A DNA stretch of 64,000 nucleotides. It comes from Laccaria trichodermophora (lineage: Eukaryota > Basidiomycota > Agaricomycetes > Agaricales > Hydnangiaceae). How positions within the stretch are numbered: the stretch's first letter is position 1; each line of letters opens with the position of its first letter. The stretch is taken from the NCBI GenBank assembly GCA_018417955.1, contig JACTVC010000007.1:1364001-1428000 (forward strand), written 5' to 3'. This document shows positions 1 through 11,799 of this stretch, in pieces. The position numbers and the translations under genes are program-made. The notes under the pieces were generated by a model that made no database searches, was not told the DNA's origin, and saw only the letters and a program-made list of their open reading frames with translations.

Positions 1-470
1 TTGCGTGTGGGTGCTGCCTGTTGTCCGTTGGGCGCCGGGTGATATTCGTGGGCGCTGGGGTGTGTGTGTGTTCGTGGGCGGCGTGTGATGTGGCACTGTG
101 GGCGTCGGCGTTGTCGTTGTCGTGGGCACTGGGGCGTCGTCGTGGGCGGCGTTGGCGTGGACGTGTTGGCGTGGAGCCGTTGTGTGGGCGGTACGTGTTT
201 TTTGGTGGGCGGCGCGTGTTTTTTGGTGGGCGGTGCATGTTTTTTGGTGGGCGCTCGTGTTTTTCAGTGGCGGTGGGGCGTTTTCGTGGGTGGGGTATGG
301 TTTTCGTGGGTGCCGGGGCGTTTTCGTGGGCACTTGGTGGTCGTCGTTTGGTGACGTGGCGTGGCCGTGTTGTTGTTGAAGGGCGACGGTGGTGGCGTGG
401 CGTTGGCGGCGGTGACGAGCATGTGGTGGTGGTGGTGGTGGTGGTGGAAGAAAAGAGTGGCCGTGTTTGG
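1..470. repeat. GTGGGCG minisatellite
   Basis: Imperfect tandem repetition of GTGGGCGnnGGGTGTTTT-like units, ending in a short GTG run (about 421-447). The same motif recurs at 29260-29630 and, inverted, at 9280-9880, each time inside a MITE-like element. Long open frames here in three phases are a by-product of base composition and are not genes. Confidence 0.75.
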
Positions 471-770
471 TGAGCATGTTTGCCAAACAAATGATGTTTG
501 TTATCCATCGAAAATAAACAAGGAATAATACATAACAATGGAATTCCTTGGATTCCATCTGGAATCATTCCCGGAGCCTCCCGGAATCCGACCATTTCCA
601 TTGGAATTCCTTGGAAAAAAGTGGGAATTTCCATGGAATTGGAAACCAAAATGGCTGATGCTCCAGCCAATTGCTTTCCATAGAAATTCCATGGAATTCC
701 TTGGAATTCCGACTTTCCAGTGGGAATCCGGCGGAATCCGCAGGAACTCATGGAGGAGAGTAAAGACCTC
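1..770. mobile_element. Right part of a hAT-type MITE (left end outside window)
   Basis: The last 270 bases carry dense GGAATTCC-type subterminal repeats and finish with GTAAAGACCTC. This is the inverted complement of the GAGGTCTTTAC left end of the elements at 25337 and 54652. Stretches such as the one around 560-690 match those elements in reverse orientation. The expected 8-bp target duplication on the right would be GATACATC (771-778), but its partner lies outside the window. The left half is a GTGGGCG minisatellite. Membership in the hAT-like group is inferred from the shared terminus and from the 8-bp duplications of its relatives. Confidence 0.7.
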
Positions 771-778
771 GATACATC

Positions 779-1370
779 AGGTGAGAGTGACACCCATTCG
801 GTGATGTGTGTTTTGGTGATGGTGGCTGAGATTCAGGCATGTGTTCTCCAGGCTACAGTAATGAATTAGTTTCACACTTTCTGCAATGGAACAAGAACCT
901 TACAAATGGCAATTTCTGTTCATCAGGATGAGTGATGTGTAATACTGTAAGGAGCAGGATGAACCCTCAGCTGGATTGATTTTCATCGCTTCCAAAAATT
1001 TCTCTACTTCCTTGCTCCTCCTGACTTGCTTCTCTTTGAAAAATGAGATCTATGAGACATGCTGGGGTAGGTCGATATTGGGGAAAATGAGGGTTCCTTG
1101 GATACATCAGAGAATGATGGCATTCAGTTAAAATCAGGTGCCATTGGTGAAAGTTGAACACAGTCCTACAGCAGCAGATATAAGGAGAAATGTTCCTACT
1201 TTTCAGGAAAGGCCTGCACTGGTGAGCAGCTTTGATGGCATCTTATGTCAACACTTCTCAGAAAATCTCAGCAGATGGGCTTTTGACTGGGGATCAAGCC
1301 CCATTAAGGCTCATTATATACATTCAAGCTTGTCAAGCTTACAGAAAAGAGGCAAACCTATTGACAGCCT
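779..1370. other. No recognisable gene
   Basis: Moderately AT-rich sequence without a convincing reading frame. It lies between the end of the MITE and the 3' end of the broken dioxygenase gene and may include that gene's lost 3' part. Confidence 0.4.
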
Positions 1371-2211
1371 CTATGATGCCTTGGTCCTCTCTGCTTCTAA
1401 GTCCTGCTCCAAAAGCTGATTGAAGAAATCCATCACAATCTGAAACCCATAGTCAACCCAATGGATGGTACCCCCAGCAGTGTAGTGTGGTTCTCCCTGC
1501 TGGGTGGGAGTGTTGGAGTGCATGACTGCATGACGATAGATGAGGGGAGGAGAATTGTCGAGCCTGGAAGAAATACTATCACCAGCTGAAGTTCCCAAAG
1601 AACCAAGTGGCCTCCTTTTTTAGGGTCAAAGCAGCCTATGGAGGTGAGGGTGCAGAGGCCATAGAGCAGGTTGGCATGGTCTTTGTGGCAGTGGCGGACA
1701 GTTCTTGGGCCAAAGGTAAAGAAGCAGGTGGCAAAGGCATTGTTATTAAAGGTTTGATGGAGGGTTTTGTCATGGTCCAAAAGCTGCTGGAGGTGGTCAG
1801 TGTAATAGGAATGGAGATGTGGCACCCATGCTGCTAGGATGGCTAGAGTTTGTTATACCTATGGGGCAGATCATGCTGAGAGGTATGTACTTACCTGATT
1901 GATGGCTGGCAAGTTGACCCATAGCCTCGTTCCTCTGAAGGGACTCCAAAGTCTCCACCTCAGAGGCCTTTTGGTAAAGTACTCCTGGATGTGTTTGCCC
2001 CTCTGCCATGTGATATGCCAACATTCCTCGCTGGGTATCTGCCCTGACAATGCTTTCTATCCCTCTTGCTGATGCACAGGCATGGCTGTGCAGCCTCTAA
2101 AGCTTGACATGCTGCCTCTTGAATGCTGGCAAAGGCCAGGGGATCAGTGCCCTCATAGACCATGAACAGGTATTCCTCAGAGTCAGTGATGGGGATGGAG
2201 GCGCTGAGCAA
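1371..2211 (-). pseudogene. TET/JBP-like 2-oxoglutarate/Fe(II) dioxygenase remnant
   Basis: Reading the minus strand from 2211, three blocks match the basidiomycete TET/JBP family. First, a GRYPARNVGISHGRG block continues in another frame as EGQTHPG...HQSG. Second, an intron (GTAAGTAC..CTAG, about 1842-1895) leads to AAWVPHLHSYYTDHL. Third comes the core GPRTVRHCHKDHANL...GCFDPKKGGHLVLWEL. HKD (about 1679-1687) is the metal-binding HxD. The distal His in AVMHSNT (about 1518-1520) and the GGTIHWVDYGFQ tail lie in a different frame, so frameshifts near 2020 and 1550 disable the gene. In this family the domain oxidises 5-methylcytosine, and the genes are expanded together with KDZ transposons in mushrooms. 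The family call is from memory of conserved motifs; no search was run. Confidence 0.72.
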
Positions 2212-2559
2212 GGGGTGAGCAACTCTTTGGTGGCCACTGACTGCTTGAGAAACTACTTACTTTCCATTCTATGCCACGTATTCCATTTTGAACTGCAAGT
2301 TTGGTCTGACCAGCACCTCCAGAGGATATTCCGTTGCTGACTTATCACCATGTAGCCCTGTATAGCCTGTTTTGGTGATTGATTTTCTGAAGATGCAACA
2401 ACAGTTGGCAGATTTAGCAGAATAATCATGCAAAATCCCAAGCTAGAAGTCAGAATAGACCAAGCCCAAGCTAGAATAGTCCAAACAAATTCTAGAAGCA
2501 TACTAACCATATTACAAGATGTCAGATTCCAAAATACATTTCAGCATATTTACATTAAC

Positions 2560-3201
2560 CTACTTTCGCTTATGTGACTTAGATCCAGACCCAGAAGACT
2601 TTCCCTTTGACTGTCCAGTAGATTTCCCTTTCTTTGAACTCCCCCCTTCTTCATCATCTGAATCATCCTTCTTACTCTTCTGCTTCCATTCCTTTTCATG
2701 CCCTTTGGTTTTTTCCTTCTCCAGCTTCTTCTTCTCTGTCCCATTTGGATCCCTTAACGTTCCCTGCTTCTTCCAAAGCGCCCAGTCAACAAAGGTATAC
2801 TGAGACTTGGCTATGCCCCACACATCCTTATCCGTTGGTTCAATCTCATCATCTCCACATTCCAACCACTTCTGCATCTTTGGAAACTGTGAGATATCCT
2901 GCATTCCCTTAACTGTATGGGAGTTCCACATCCCATGACATCCAAAGAGATTAATCAACTCAGTTTTCAAGAACTGGGGATAGGGCCATTGATGCTTTTT
3001 AGTAAGGCACTGAATCTGATCCCAAGCTGATTGATATGCATTATACTTTCGATAATGCATCTGGAGACCGGTATTGAAAATCCTGGAATAACAATATTCT
3101 GTGGCTGGAGTGAAATTTTGGCTGGTAAATTCCACTGGAATGGCACTGGAATCCAGCAGGAATATGTAGGGCATCACTAAGACCTCCTTCATGGCACTCA
3201 T
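2560..3201 (-). CDS. Lysine-rich protein associated with TET/JBP-type genes
   Basis: Open frame of about 213 codons from an internal Met at 3201. The frame stays open to 3399, but that extension lies in transposon sequence matching 40160-40310, so the inner Met is preferred; a splice acceptor just before it (TTTTCCTAG) is also possible. The N-terminal two thirds contain FPKMQKWLECGDDE and DVWGIAKSQYTFVDWALW. The last 60 residues are K/S/D-rich and probably disordered or nucleic-acid binding. The middle resembles the protein at 50962-51336 (YPDMQDWLNEEEDCLPTEDLWEVE). The ORF lies directly upstream of the dioxygenase remnant on the same strand. Function is unknown. Confidence 0.5.
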   Translation of the reverse strand: MSAMKEVLVMPYIFLLDSSAIPVEFTSQNFTPATEYCYSRIFNTGLQMHYRKYNAYQSAWDQIQCLTKKHQWPYPQFLKTELINLFGCHGMWNSHTVKGMQDISQFPKMQKWLECGDDEIEPTDKDVWGIAKSQYTFVDWALWKKQGTLRDPNGTEKKKLEKEKTKGHEKEWKQKSKKDDSDDEEGGSSKKGKSTGQSKGKSSGSGSKSHKRK

Positions 3202-3334
3202 TTTCCTAGGGAATGGGTGAGTAGGGACAGTGGAAGGGGTTGGTTCACAGCTCACCTGGCCTTCTTCCCCTTCCAGCCTTTCTTTTTCTCTTTTTCCCTG
3301 CCTTTCTTTCCATCCCTTCCCCCCTTGGTCTTGC

Positions 3335-3505
3335 TTAGTTCGGGGTGATTGGTCATGTGACCAACATCCCCTTACATGGACCCTGACAAATAGAATCATC
3401 TTTATCTCATTTTTTTTTCACTATTTGGTCAAACTATATGAGATTTCCTTTTGGGGATGGACCCTAAAGTACACCCTGAAGATAGTGTCTGACAGTTTCC
3501 TGGAT
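3335..3505. repeat. Fragment of the palindromic element's arm
   Basis: The stretch from the TGGTCATGTGACCAA block through CATGGACCCTGACA to GGATGGACCCTAAAG matches 40160-40310 (right arm of the element at 36896-41148) with scattered substitutions. It is a truncated piece with no visible ends. Confidence 0.6.
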
Positions 3506-5100
3506 TCCTGAGGACTTGACAAAATTTTAACTCCAACTCAAAATTACCAAAATTATAGTGTAGTCCTGCAGGAATCCTCAAATCACCAGGAATCCTCTCA
3601 GTTCTGCAGGAATCTGTGGGAGACTAAGAAGTACTGTTGTGGGCAAGAGGACCATTCCACTGCAATGATTAGTGAGCCTTGCTCTCTTGATTCTTCATAC
3701 TGCCCAAGCGCTCTGACATTTCTGCATGTAGTGTGTGGTCTGGCTGTAGGCCACCATGCCACTGTCATTGAATAAGCCTGCAGAGACATCACTGGACACC
3801 ATCACATCGTCTCTTGGGATTGCTAGGCAGCTATTCCATTTAACTCTTTCTCCCTAGTGGTGAGTGTCAAACCTTCCAAACCCCTAATTCAGGGCATGGC
3901 TAACAAACAGTTCCAGCATGCTGACCATGATTTTATCAAGGTGAATTCAATCCTTGCCCTGCCTGCCAGTCACCAAATATCTTAGGATACTCATCATTTG
4001 ATTCCAGGGTGATTCTACAACCACCCAAGCATCTTCAACAAATGCTTGAGGGCAAGGAGCGATGGAGGGTGTTGAAGAAAATGCTAGTCATGCATGCAGA
4101 AGCTTCTCTGGTGCAGATTGTCGGTGCATACTCTTGTTAATTATTCTTTGAGCCACCAATGCCACCAAGTTGATCTTTATTGTTCTTCAAAAATACTGTT
4201 GATTTCGCCCTCACCACTCAGATCATCATCCATGATTTGTCATTGCTTGATGTTTGTTATCAGTACAATGTGACTTCCCACTCATTCTTGAAGATGAGTT
4301 AAATGACTGGCTGCTCACAGAGTAGATGACATGGTGTTGGGCCTTATGCTGTGAAGCGTTGGGGTCGTAATTGCATCGTCAGTTGTTGTCACCTGCCAAT
4401 TTGAATCTGGAGATCTTCTGGTAGGAAGCTGGCATCTGGGGACTTCTGCCATCAGAAAACTCTTGCAGCCTTGATGTTGTGGTCAATCAGATGGCATCAA
4501 GGCTGCAGCTTGACTTGGGTTAGTTGTTGCTTCAATTATTTCATGAGTTTCATGCTTCAAAAATATCTATTCAAGAGAAAAACACTGTATGGTCAAGTAT
4601 CTGTACTTTCGTCTGTTTATTCTTGCTGCAGCTGCATCCATGAACAATGTTGATACGATGCAGGAGGTGAGTGTCATTTTGCCCAGCTACACAGTTGCTG
4701 ACTTCATTGTGCTACAGGACATTTTATCCATCTGTCTGAGGTGAATGGAGCAGAACTACTTGGATGCAATGATCTGCATTCACCTCATCTTTGCTGACAC
4801 CTGTGGATCAAGATTTGCCCACCAACATCTACTGCAGGGGAGACTCACAATTTGATCTAAAGGTTGGATGCAAAGGCATGGATATTGTACAGGTATCACG
4901 AAAATTTGAGGAATGAAGGGTAGTGGAGATTGATGGAAGCATTTCACAGCCATCCATTAAATAGCCCAGACACAATAAACAGTTGGCAATACTGGTCCCA
5001 GAGGTGACATTACCCCCAAAGATGAGTGGTCCCTACCACTTTCATCATAAAACACTGGCAACTGCCAGCACAGCAATTTGTTAATTGCCTAGGTTTCTTA
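3506..5100. other. Gene-poor stretch, origin unknown
   Basis: No frame longer than about 60 codons looks coding, and no terminal repeats were found. A few AGGAATCC motifs at 3560-3610 recall subterminal repeats of the MITEs. The rest is probably old, degraded transposon DNA. Confidence 0.4.
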
Positions 5101-6365
5101 TGAAATGAGATAACAAGGCAAACCTTATGAAATGTATCTCATTTCCTTCAACACATTATTTCATATCCATTTCATTCCTGTTTCATATCCATTTCATTTC
5201 TGTTTCATATCTATTTCTTTCCTGCCTAGCACTATTTTTCATTGCTGCCTAGGATATTTTTCATTGCTTGCCCAGGGCGATATTTTTGGTATTTCATTCC
5301 TTCCTGGGCTATTTTTCATTGGGTCCATTGCATTGTTGAAGGGTGGTCACATGACCAATTACCAAAAATGGTTTAAAAAAGAAAGTTGTAGCCCTACACT
5401 GCAGCTTCCTGAATCTGTTTGAACTGTGGAGATATGAGGTAAAGGAATTTCAAAAGTGTCACATTTTTTGTTTTGTTTTGTGTGTTTTTCTCCATGAAAA
5501 AAAAACCAAACAACATGATTTCAGTATATTCAGAAAGCTCAAAGAAAGGGCTACAATTATTGTATTGTGCGAAAAATGACCAAAAAAGGAAGGTGCATGA
5601 CCTAGAAAAGGAATTAGACTATAAGAGTCAGATATAGACTACCAAGTTTACTGATAAAAGTCTATAGACTACCAAGTTTACTGATAGACTACAAAAAAGT
5701 CAGACTTAGACTACAAAGTTTACTCAGACACTACAAAAGACTACAAAAGTCAGACTTAGACTACACATTTTACTGATACACTACAAAAGAATACAACAGT
5801 TGGACTTAGAGTTGAAAAGCTTGGACTTAGACTACAAAGTTAGGGTTAGGGTCAAAATTGAGACTACAAAAGTTTGTAGTGTGCGCTTTTTTCATTAGAA
5901 AATTTTGTAGTGTCTGTTGACATTCATTAGAAAAGTTTGTGGTTGACATGTAGTTTATGGTGTCCTTGGCCCTATCTAGGTTATGGGGATGAGGTTGAAG
6001 GATTGCCATCATATTGCCAGTGCTGCAGCATTAGTTTTGACATCATGCAGAAGTTGTCTTTCACATTAGGAAAGGCCATACTAAGCCTTTCATATTGATA
6101 CCTACTGTCCTATCTTAAAACATAATGATAAGTTCATGTAGGGAAATGGCTGAAAGATAGACATGACTTTACATATTGCTCTTGCCACATCATCAGTTTC
6201 TCACATCATGCCCAAGTTGGCTTTCAAGCTAGAGGAAGCCACTCAGGTTGATATCTACTCAATACATGGTCAACTTACAACATGACCTAACCTAAAAACA
6301 CCTCCAAGGATGAATCAGCCCATTATCCTATGGCCCTCAAAGAGCTGTATCAAAGTTGACATGTA
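5100..6365 (+). mobile_element. Single arm of a foldback-type element
   Basis: In order: TTTCAT-rich tandem repeats (5130-5330), the GTTGTAGCCCT module (about 5340-5600), a minisatellite of TTTGTAGTGTGCGCTTTTT/GACTACAAA units (5640-5950), and an inner segment (5950-6360). The same order and sequence occur in the left arm of the palindrome at 36896-41148. Only one arm is present. Similarity ends after GTATCAAAGTTGAC at about 6362, where a fragment of another element's end (TTACACTCCCCC) takes over. Confidence 0.7.
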
Positions 6366-6464
6366 TGTTACACTCCCCCACACACTCTGGTTGGACTCCA
6401 CTTGGACCCTGCCATTTCCTTGGGTCAACAATGCCATGATTTGTGATGTGTTGATGCATGTGAT
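6366..6464. repeat. Truncated MITE end
   Basis: Begins ATGTATGTTACACTCCCCCA and continues with GGTTGGACTCCACTTGG. This resembles the ends of the elements at 11800 and 28551 (TTTACACTCC followed by GGACTCC repeats). No opposite end was found. Confidence 0.45.
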
Positions 6465-6910
6465 GTATCTTGGAGGTCTTATCAGTGCCCCCCTAATTCC
6501 TGCAGGATTCCGGTCATTCCTGCGGATTCCGGTGGATTCCGGAGGAATGAAATTTGGCAGGGAGGCCTGCAATTTTTTTCATTCCAGTGCCTTATCATTC
6601 CGGCAGAATTTGGGCATTCTGGAATTGACACCGGAATGTTCCGTGGAATCCACAGGAACGGAATGCAACGGAACGGAATGCAATGGATTTGTTTGGATGT
6701 ATCATTTGTTTATTTCACTCATGTTACCAAACAAAGCCAACGTTCATTCCTTCCCATCCCCCACCATCGCGTTTCTCCTCCGCCCCCTTCTGACTGCCCA
6801 TCTAGGATGTCGACCACAACAACCACGACAGCGGCACATGACCCGTTAATGGGCATGTAACAATGAGATGACCAGGCGAGCACATTGTGGCAATGAGGCA
6901 GGGCATTTAG

Positions 6911-9088
6911 CAGGTGCGCTATTGAACCATAACAATAGAAATGGACAATTGTCCTATGGCTCATAGCGGTACACAAATGGGCCCAATGGGAATGCACGTT
7001 ATGGGACCATATGTGGGGCCAATGCCAGAATGACATTTAAGGTTGAATGTTGGGCCCAACAATCTGCCCAAACAAGACCCCACCAACCAATCATTTGGCC
7101 CAATTATGGTGGTATTTGGTGGCTGGAATTAGCCTAAGGGTGGTAGTTGGGCCCAATGTTGAAGGCGCACGATGGCTGTATGTTTGGCCCAACAACCAGG
7201 GGAATAGGTTATGGGCTAATGTTGTGGCCAATGTATTTTCTGTGCCTAATGGCATAAGTTGGGCCCAACCAGTCACGAGGAAGCTTAAGGTGCCTATGTT
7301 AGGGCCATCCTCTGTGACCATCTATGGTTGATTGTTGGGCCTAATGGTGGGCCTGTAGGGCCCGCAAATTTTCTGGATATTGCGCTCAGGAGACAATTTG
7401 TGGAATTCCCGGATATTGCATTTCCTGGCAATTTTGCTCAAATTTGCGGCATATTCTGCGGATGCTGGGGAGAAGAAATGCGGAATTTCTGTATATTTCT
7501 TTTCTGGATCTTGGGCTTGAATTTGCGGAATTCCCGACATAATCAAAATGTCGGACATGGGGAAATCCAAACCATATGGGGCTGGGGAACAGGGGAGAAA
7601 AAAGCTTCTATGAGAAAGAAGGACATATCGCCATGCAGGGTTTGAACCTGAGTACTGACCACATAGCCGTGTTATTTTTCAGAAATTTCGCACATGCCAT
7701 TAATATTTAAATTGATGCTTTGGGACTTCCGCATTGTCATGCAACATGTGTCCGGACACCTGGGTTGTTATTTATTTGGATATTCCGCACATGCTGTGGA
7801 TATTTAAATTGATGCTTGGGGACTTTCACACTTTCACACAACATTTGTCTGGACACCTGGGTTGTCTTTTTTTCGGATATTCCACAGCAATTGACGCTTT
7901 GGGACTTCTGCATTTTCATTCCAGACACCAAAGTTGTTATTCTTTTGGATATTCCGCAAATGCCATTAATATTTAAATTGATGCTTTGGGACTTCCACAT
8001 TTTCATGCAACATCTGTCCGGACACCTGGGTTCTCATTTTTTCGGATATTCTGCATATGCCTTTAATATTTAAATTGATGCTTTGGGAATTCTGCATTTT
8101 CATGCAACATTTGTTCTGACACCTGGGTTGTTATTTTCTGCACATGCCTTGGATATATTGATGCTTTGGGAGTTCTGCACTTTCATGCAACATTTGTGCA
8201 GACACCAGCATTGTATTGTTCAGTTATTCTGCACATCTTGTGGATATTTAAATTTGATGCTTCGGGAATTCCGCATTTGTCTGTGACATTTGTCCAGACC
8301 CCAGGGTTGTTTTTTTCTGATCTTCTGCACATCCTTAGGTTGAATATTTTTTTCAGATACTCAATCTCCCATTCATTTCTTCATATCTCATGGATGTTAA
8401 AATTGATGCTCTGGACATTCCAGTGATTTCAAATTTCCTGGATGCATGACAATGCCCCAGAGATTTCGGATTTTCCCCAGACATATATCCGCATGTCCTT
8501 CCTATTGTTGACTGTGCATTTCGGGCTTTCCGGTAATCGCTCACAGGTCGTTCCACTGGTTTGGCCTTCACCATGGGGCTTTCGATCCATTTTCCTTGTG
8601 TCCTTCATATATTACATCTATGCTTCAGGGGTTCCGCTCATCGTTACTCCCACATGTCCTTCATATTGTTGACTGTGCATTTCGGGCATTCCGCTAATTG
8701 TCAAGTGGTCTTTCCACATGTCAGTACCTCTGTGTTGCGGGGTTTGTGATAACGGTTACACAGTCTTGCCTTGTGTCCTTCATAATGTTACTCTATGTTG
8801 CAGGGCTTCTGCTAATGGTTACATTGGAAAATCAAAGTCATACTAGGATTCACCCCACCTTTGGTCCCATTGCGTGTACATGGTTTAGGCCATCTATAAC
8901 TCTGTAGCTTATAAGGTCAATGTAAGGTGGCTGATATCCTGGGCCTCACTTTCATTCCATAGGTCCTGACATACATTGGTCCCACCTATGGTGCCATGCC
9001 CTATATGGGCATTGGGCCCATTTGGGTAGCGCTATGAGCCATAGGACAATTGCCCATTTCTATTGTTATGGTATCATAGTGTTACCTG
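6911..9088. mobile_element. Nested element with ~80-bp terminal inverted repeats
   Basis: The left end (CAGGTGCGCTATTGAACCAT...) and the inverted right end (CAGGTAACACTATGATACCAT...) match over about 80 bases. The match includes ACAATAGAAATGG, CAATTGTCCTATGGCTCATA and AAATGGGCCCAATG. GGCCCAAC motifs fill 7020-7350. A tRNA T-arm-like block (minus strand, around 7625-7660: CAGGTTCAAACCCTG) is present. No target duplication is evident and no protein is encoded. Confidence 0.65.
7690..8345. repeat. Tandem repeat of ~80-100 bp
   Basis: At least seven degenerate copies share TTGATGCTTTGGGACTTC, CATGCAACATTTGTC, GACACCTGGGTTGTT and GGATATTCCGCA. They begin near 7710, 7810, 7891, 7979, 8076, 8158 and 8253. 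Shorter related units (TTGACTGTGCATTTCGGGC) follow to about 8830. The apparent reading frames have no coding character. Confidence 0.7.
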
Positions 9089-9279
9089 TGTCTACTTGTG
9101 AACGAGGCAAACGAAGGCGTGGCGGAGAGACGATGACGAACCACGACAATGGTTTGTCGTCGTTCATCCTCTTTGCAACCCCATGAGTCCCCTTGCCGCT
9201 TTCTCATTGCTGATGGGTTTTTCAAGTGCAATGAAATCATCTACATCCAACTAACAACAGACATGACAACCACCCACTG

Positions 9280-9880
9280 CTCAGGAAAACACCCCACCAC
9301 CCACGGAAACACCCCACCACCCTCGAAAACACCCCAGCTTCCACGAAAACGACACGCTGCTCACGAATTAATGCCCAGCACACATGGAAACAGCCCACTA
9401 CACTCACAAAAACACCCTAGCACACACGACAACCCCACACTGCCCATGAAACGACGCCCAGCACCCATCTTACACCACCATCGCACACAAAACAACGCCC
9501 AGCATACATGAAAACCCCACGCCGCTCACGAATCAATGCCCAGCGCCCATCTACACTGCCAGCAGACACGAAAACAGCCCACCACACTCATGAAAACACC
9601 CCAGCGCATACGAATACCCCACGCCGCCCACGAAACGATGCCCAGCACCCATCTTACACCACCAGCACACACGAAACAACACCCAGCGTACACGAAACAA
9701 TGCCCAGCGCCCATCTATACTGCCAGCGGACACAAAAACAGCCCACCACACCCACGAAAACACCCCATCACCATCGAAAACCCCACGCCACGCCACCTCA
9801 CCCACAGAAACACCCCAGTACACACGACAACCCCACACCGCCCACGAAACGACGCCCAGTGCCCATTCCCCCCTCAACAG
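9280..9880. repeat. Inverted GTGGGCG minisatellite (CCCACGAAAACACCCC units)
   Basis: Imperfect units such as CCCACGAAAACACCCCA and ACGAAACAACGCCCAGC, the reverse complement of the minisatellite at 1-470 and 29260-29630. It lies in the 5-kb element. Confidence 0.75.
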
Positions 9881-10120
9881 GGCCCACCTTTCCATTGCAA
9901 TGACACTTACTTTACCATACACACAGTGAGATGGTGGGGATCCCACCTGCCATCTCATTTATCATTTATCATTCATGCGACGGGGGACACTAACCCATTG
10001 CCACGTCGCTGACATGGCAACTAGACAATGAATGACGATGCATTCGTTGTCATTTGTCCACGGCGCTACATACACTGTACTTTATATTTATTAATTAAAT
10101 TAAGATTTCTTGGGATGGGC

Positions 10121-11335
10121 ACTTCAGTCACCCACTGACAACTGACTATTAGTCTTGCAAACTCCATGAATACTACGGGACTAAATGTCAGGGTGTATAT
10201 CTATATTGTATATATTCTGGGCTTGTATATTTCCACTTTTACCTAAATATATTTTATTGTCCAGTGTCACACTAAATATATTTCTAGTGTGTCACACACC
10301 CCAAAATATATTTCCTCACTGGAATGGACTCCAAATATATTTCCTATGGCTGGACCCTGAATTGTGACTGTCACAATGTAGAAATATATTTCTTGTCTGG
10401 GATGGACTTGGGATATATTTTGCAGCTAGGGTTGACTAAGGATATATTTTTTCAGCCACAAGGGGTGTCTGGGGTCCTATATTTAAGAGAAAAACTTGGG
10501 ATTTTTTTAATATAGGGGATAGGGTATTTACCTATTATTTTGTAGGCAGAATACCCTCATTGGGATGTTTGTTGACAGATATTTACCAATGGGTTTGACC
10601 CATGTGTAGTATATGCATTGATGTGCGCACTATTTCCTAATTGGGAAAAGCATTACACTTTTTTTAGACACAGCTGATGTCAGGCACAGTGCGCATTTGG
10701 GTGGGTAACTGTTTCCCACACTTTTTGGGCCAGAAGAGTTAATGGCTAGCATGGTGTGGTCATTGTTAGTGACGATGTGTGCACTATTTCCTAATTGGGC
10801 CATTTCCTAATTAAGAAAAGTGTTACACTTTTTTCTGACAAACCTGATGTCAGGCACAGTGCACATTTAGGTTGGGAACTGTTTCCCATGCTTTTTGAGC
10901 CAGAAGAATTAATGGCTAGCATGGTGTGGTCATTATTAATGATGATGTGTGCACTATTTCCTAATTGGGCGACTTCCTAATTGGGAAAAGCGTTACACTT
11001 TTTTCTGACACATCTGATGTCAGGCACAGTGCGCATTTGGGTGGCGAATTATTTCCCATGCTTTTTGGGCCAGAAGGGTTAATGGCTAGCAGGGTGTTGT
11101 CCTTGTTAATGACGATGTTCGCATATTTCCCAATTGGGAAAGTCATTACATAATATCACTTTGGTTTGTAGTGTCTGCTTTTTTCATTACAACACTTTGT
11201 AGTGTCCGCTTTATTGATTAGAAAATTGTGTAGTGTCCACTTTTTTCATTACAACACTTTGTAGTGTCCGCTTTATTCATTAGAAAATTGTGTAGTGTCT
11301 GCTTCTTTCATTAAAGGCAGAAGTGTATATTAGTG
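10121..11335 (+). mobile_element. Half of a palindromic element (type of 56502-61086)
   Basis: Starts ACTTCAGTCACCCACTGACA, identical to the left end of the palindrome at 56502, and follows its left arm: ATATATTTCC-rich segment, three tandem ATTTCCTAATTGGG...GGCCAGAAG units, then TTTGTAGTGTCCGCTTT minisatellite units. The second arm and right end are absent. Confidence 0.8.
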
Positions 11336-11505
11336 TAAATTCACCAGATTCCAGTTCCATTCCTGTGGATTCCGGTCCCATTCCTGTGGATTCCTGTCCC
11401 ATTCCTGCAGATTCCTGAGGATTCCTGAGGATTCCTGAGGATTCCTGTGGATTCCTGTGGATTCCTGCAGGAATGGGTGGGGCACTATAAAGTACTGGTA
11501 TCTTG

Positions 11506-11799
11506 CCACATGACTTCTTGGATCATGCTGTGTAGCACATGACCAAATGACTTCTCACGTCAGGTATGCATTAAGTTTCTACGCTCGCACATTTTGTACT
11601 ATTGCATGGTAGTGTAGCCTTTTATTAGACTTTGAGAATATTGAAGTGATTCAGTCACGAACTCACTGCAATTCCTACTGCCCAAGGCAACACATTTCTT
11701 GGATGTAGACTTTAATCAACTAGACTGGGTTGTGTCTAATGATCCTTATGATCAATGTGACTATATTTCTACTATAGGAGGTTTTGTAGGAGAAATCAC
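11506..11799. other. No recognisable gene
   Basis: AT-rich single-copy-looking DNA between two MITEs. It may be upstream sequence of the gene at 13274. Confidence 0.35.

Larger units (their letters stand above)
6473..11497. mobile_element. 5-kb hAT-like composite element with 8-bp target duplication
   Basis: The left end is GAGGTCTTATCAGTGCCCCC followed by TAATTCCTGCAGGATTCCGG. The right end, read inverted, is CAGTACTTTATAGTGCCCCA followed by CCCATTCCTGCAGGAATCC. The 8-bp direct repeat GTATCTTG flanks both ends exactly (6465-6472 and 11498-11505). Subterminal ATTCC/GGATTCC repeats lie inside each end. No transposase frame is visible, so the element is non-autonomous. Its interior carries an inverted-repeat element (6911-9088), an inverted GTGGGCG minisatellite (9280-9880) and half of a palindromic element (10121-11335). 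The 8-bp duplication and CAG-like right end fit the hAT superfamily. Confidence 0.85.

Noticed and set aside
21..473. Three overlapping 90-150-codon frames rich in V, W, G and R
   Set aside because: They lie in a GT-rich minisatellite that stays open in several phases because its units lack TA. There is no start context, introns or family resemblance.
11480..11497. CACTA superfamily call from GGGGCACTATAAAG
   Set aside because: CACTA elements make 3-bp duplications and start at CACTA. Here the 8-bp GTATCTTG repeat sets the end outside the CACTA letters.
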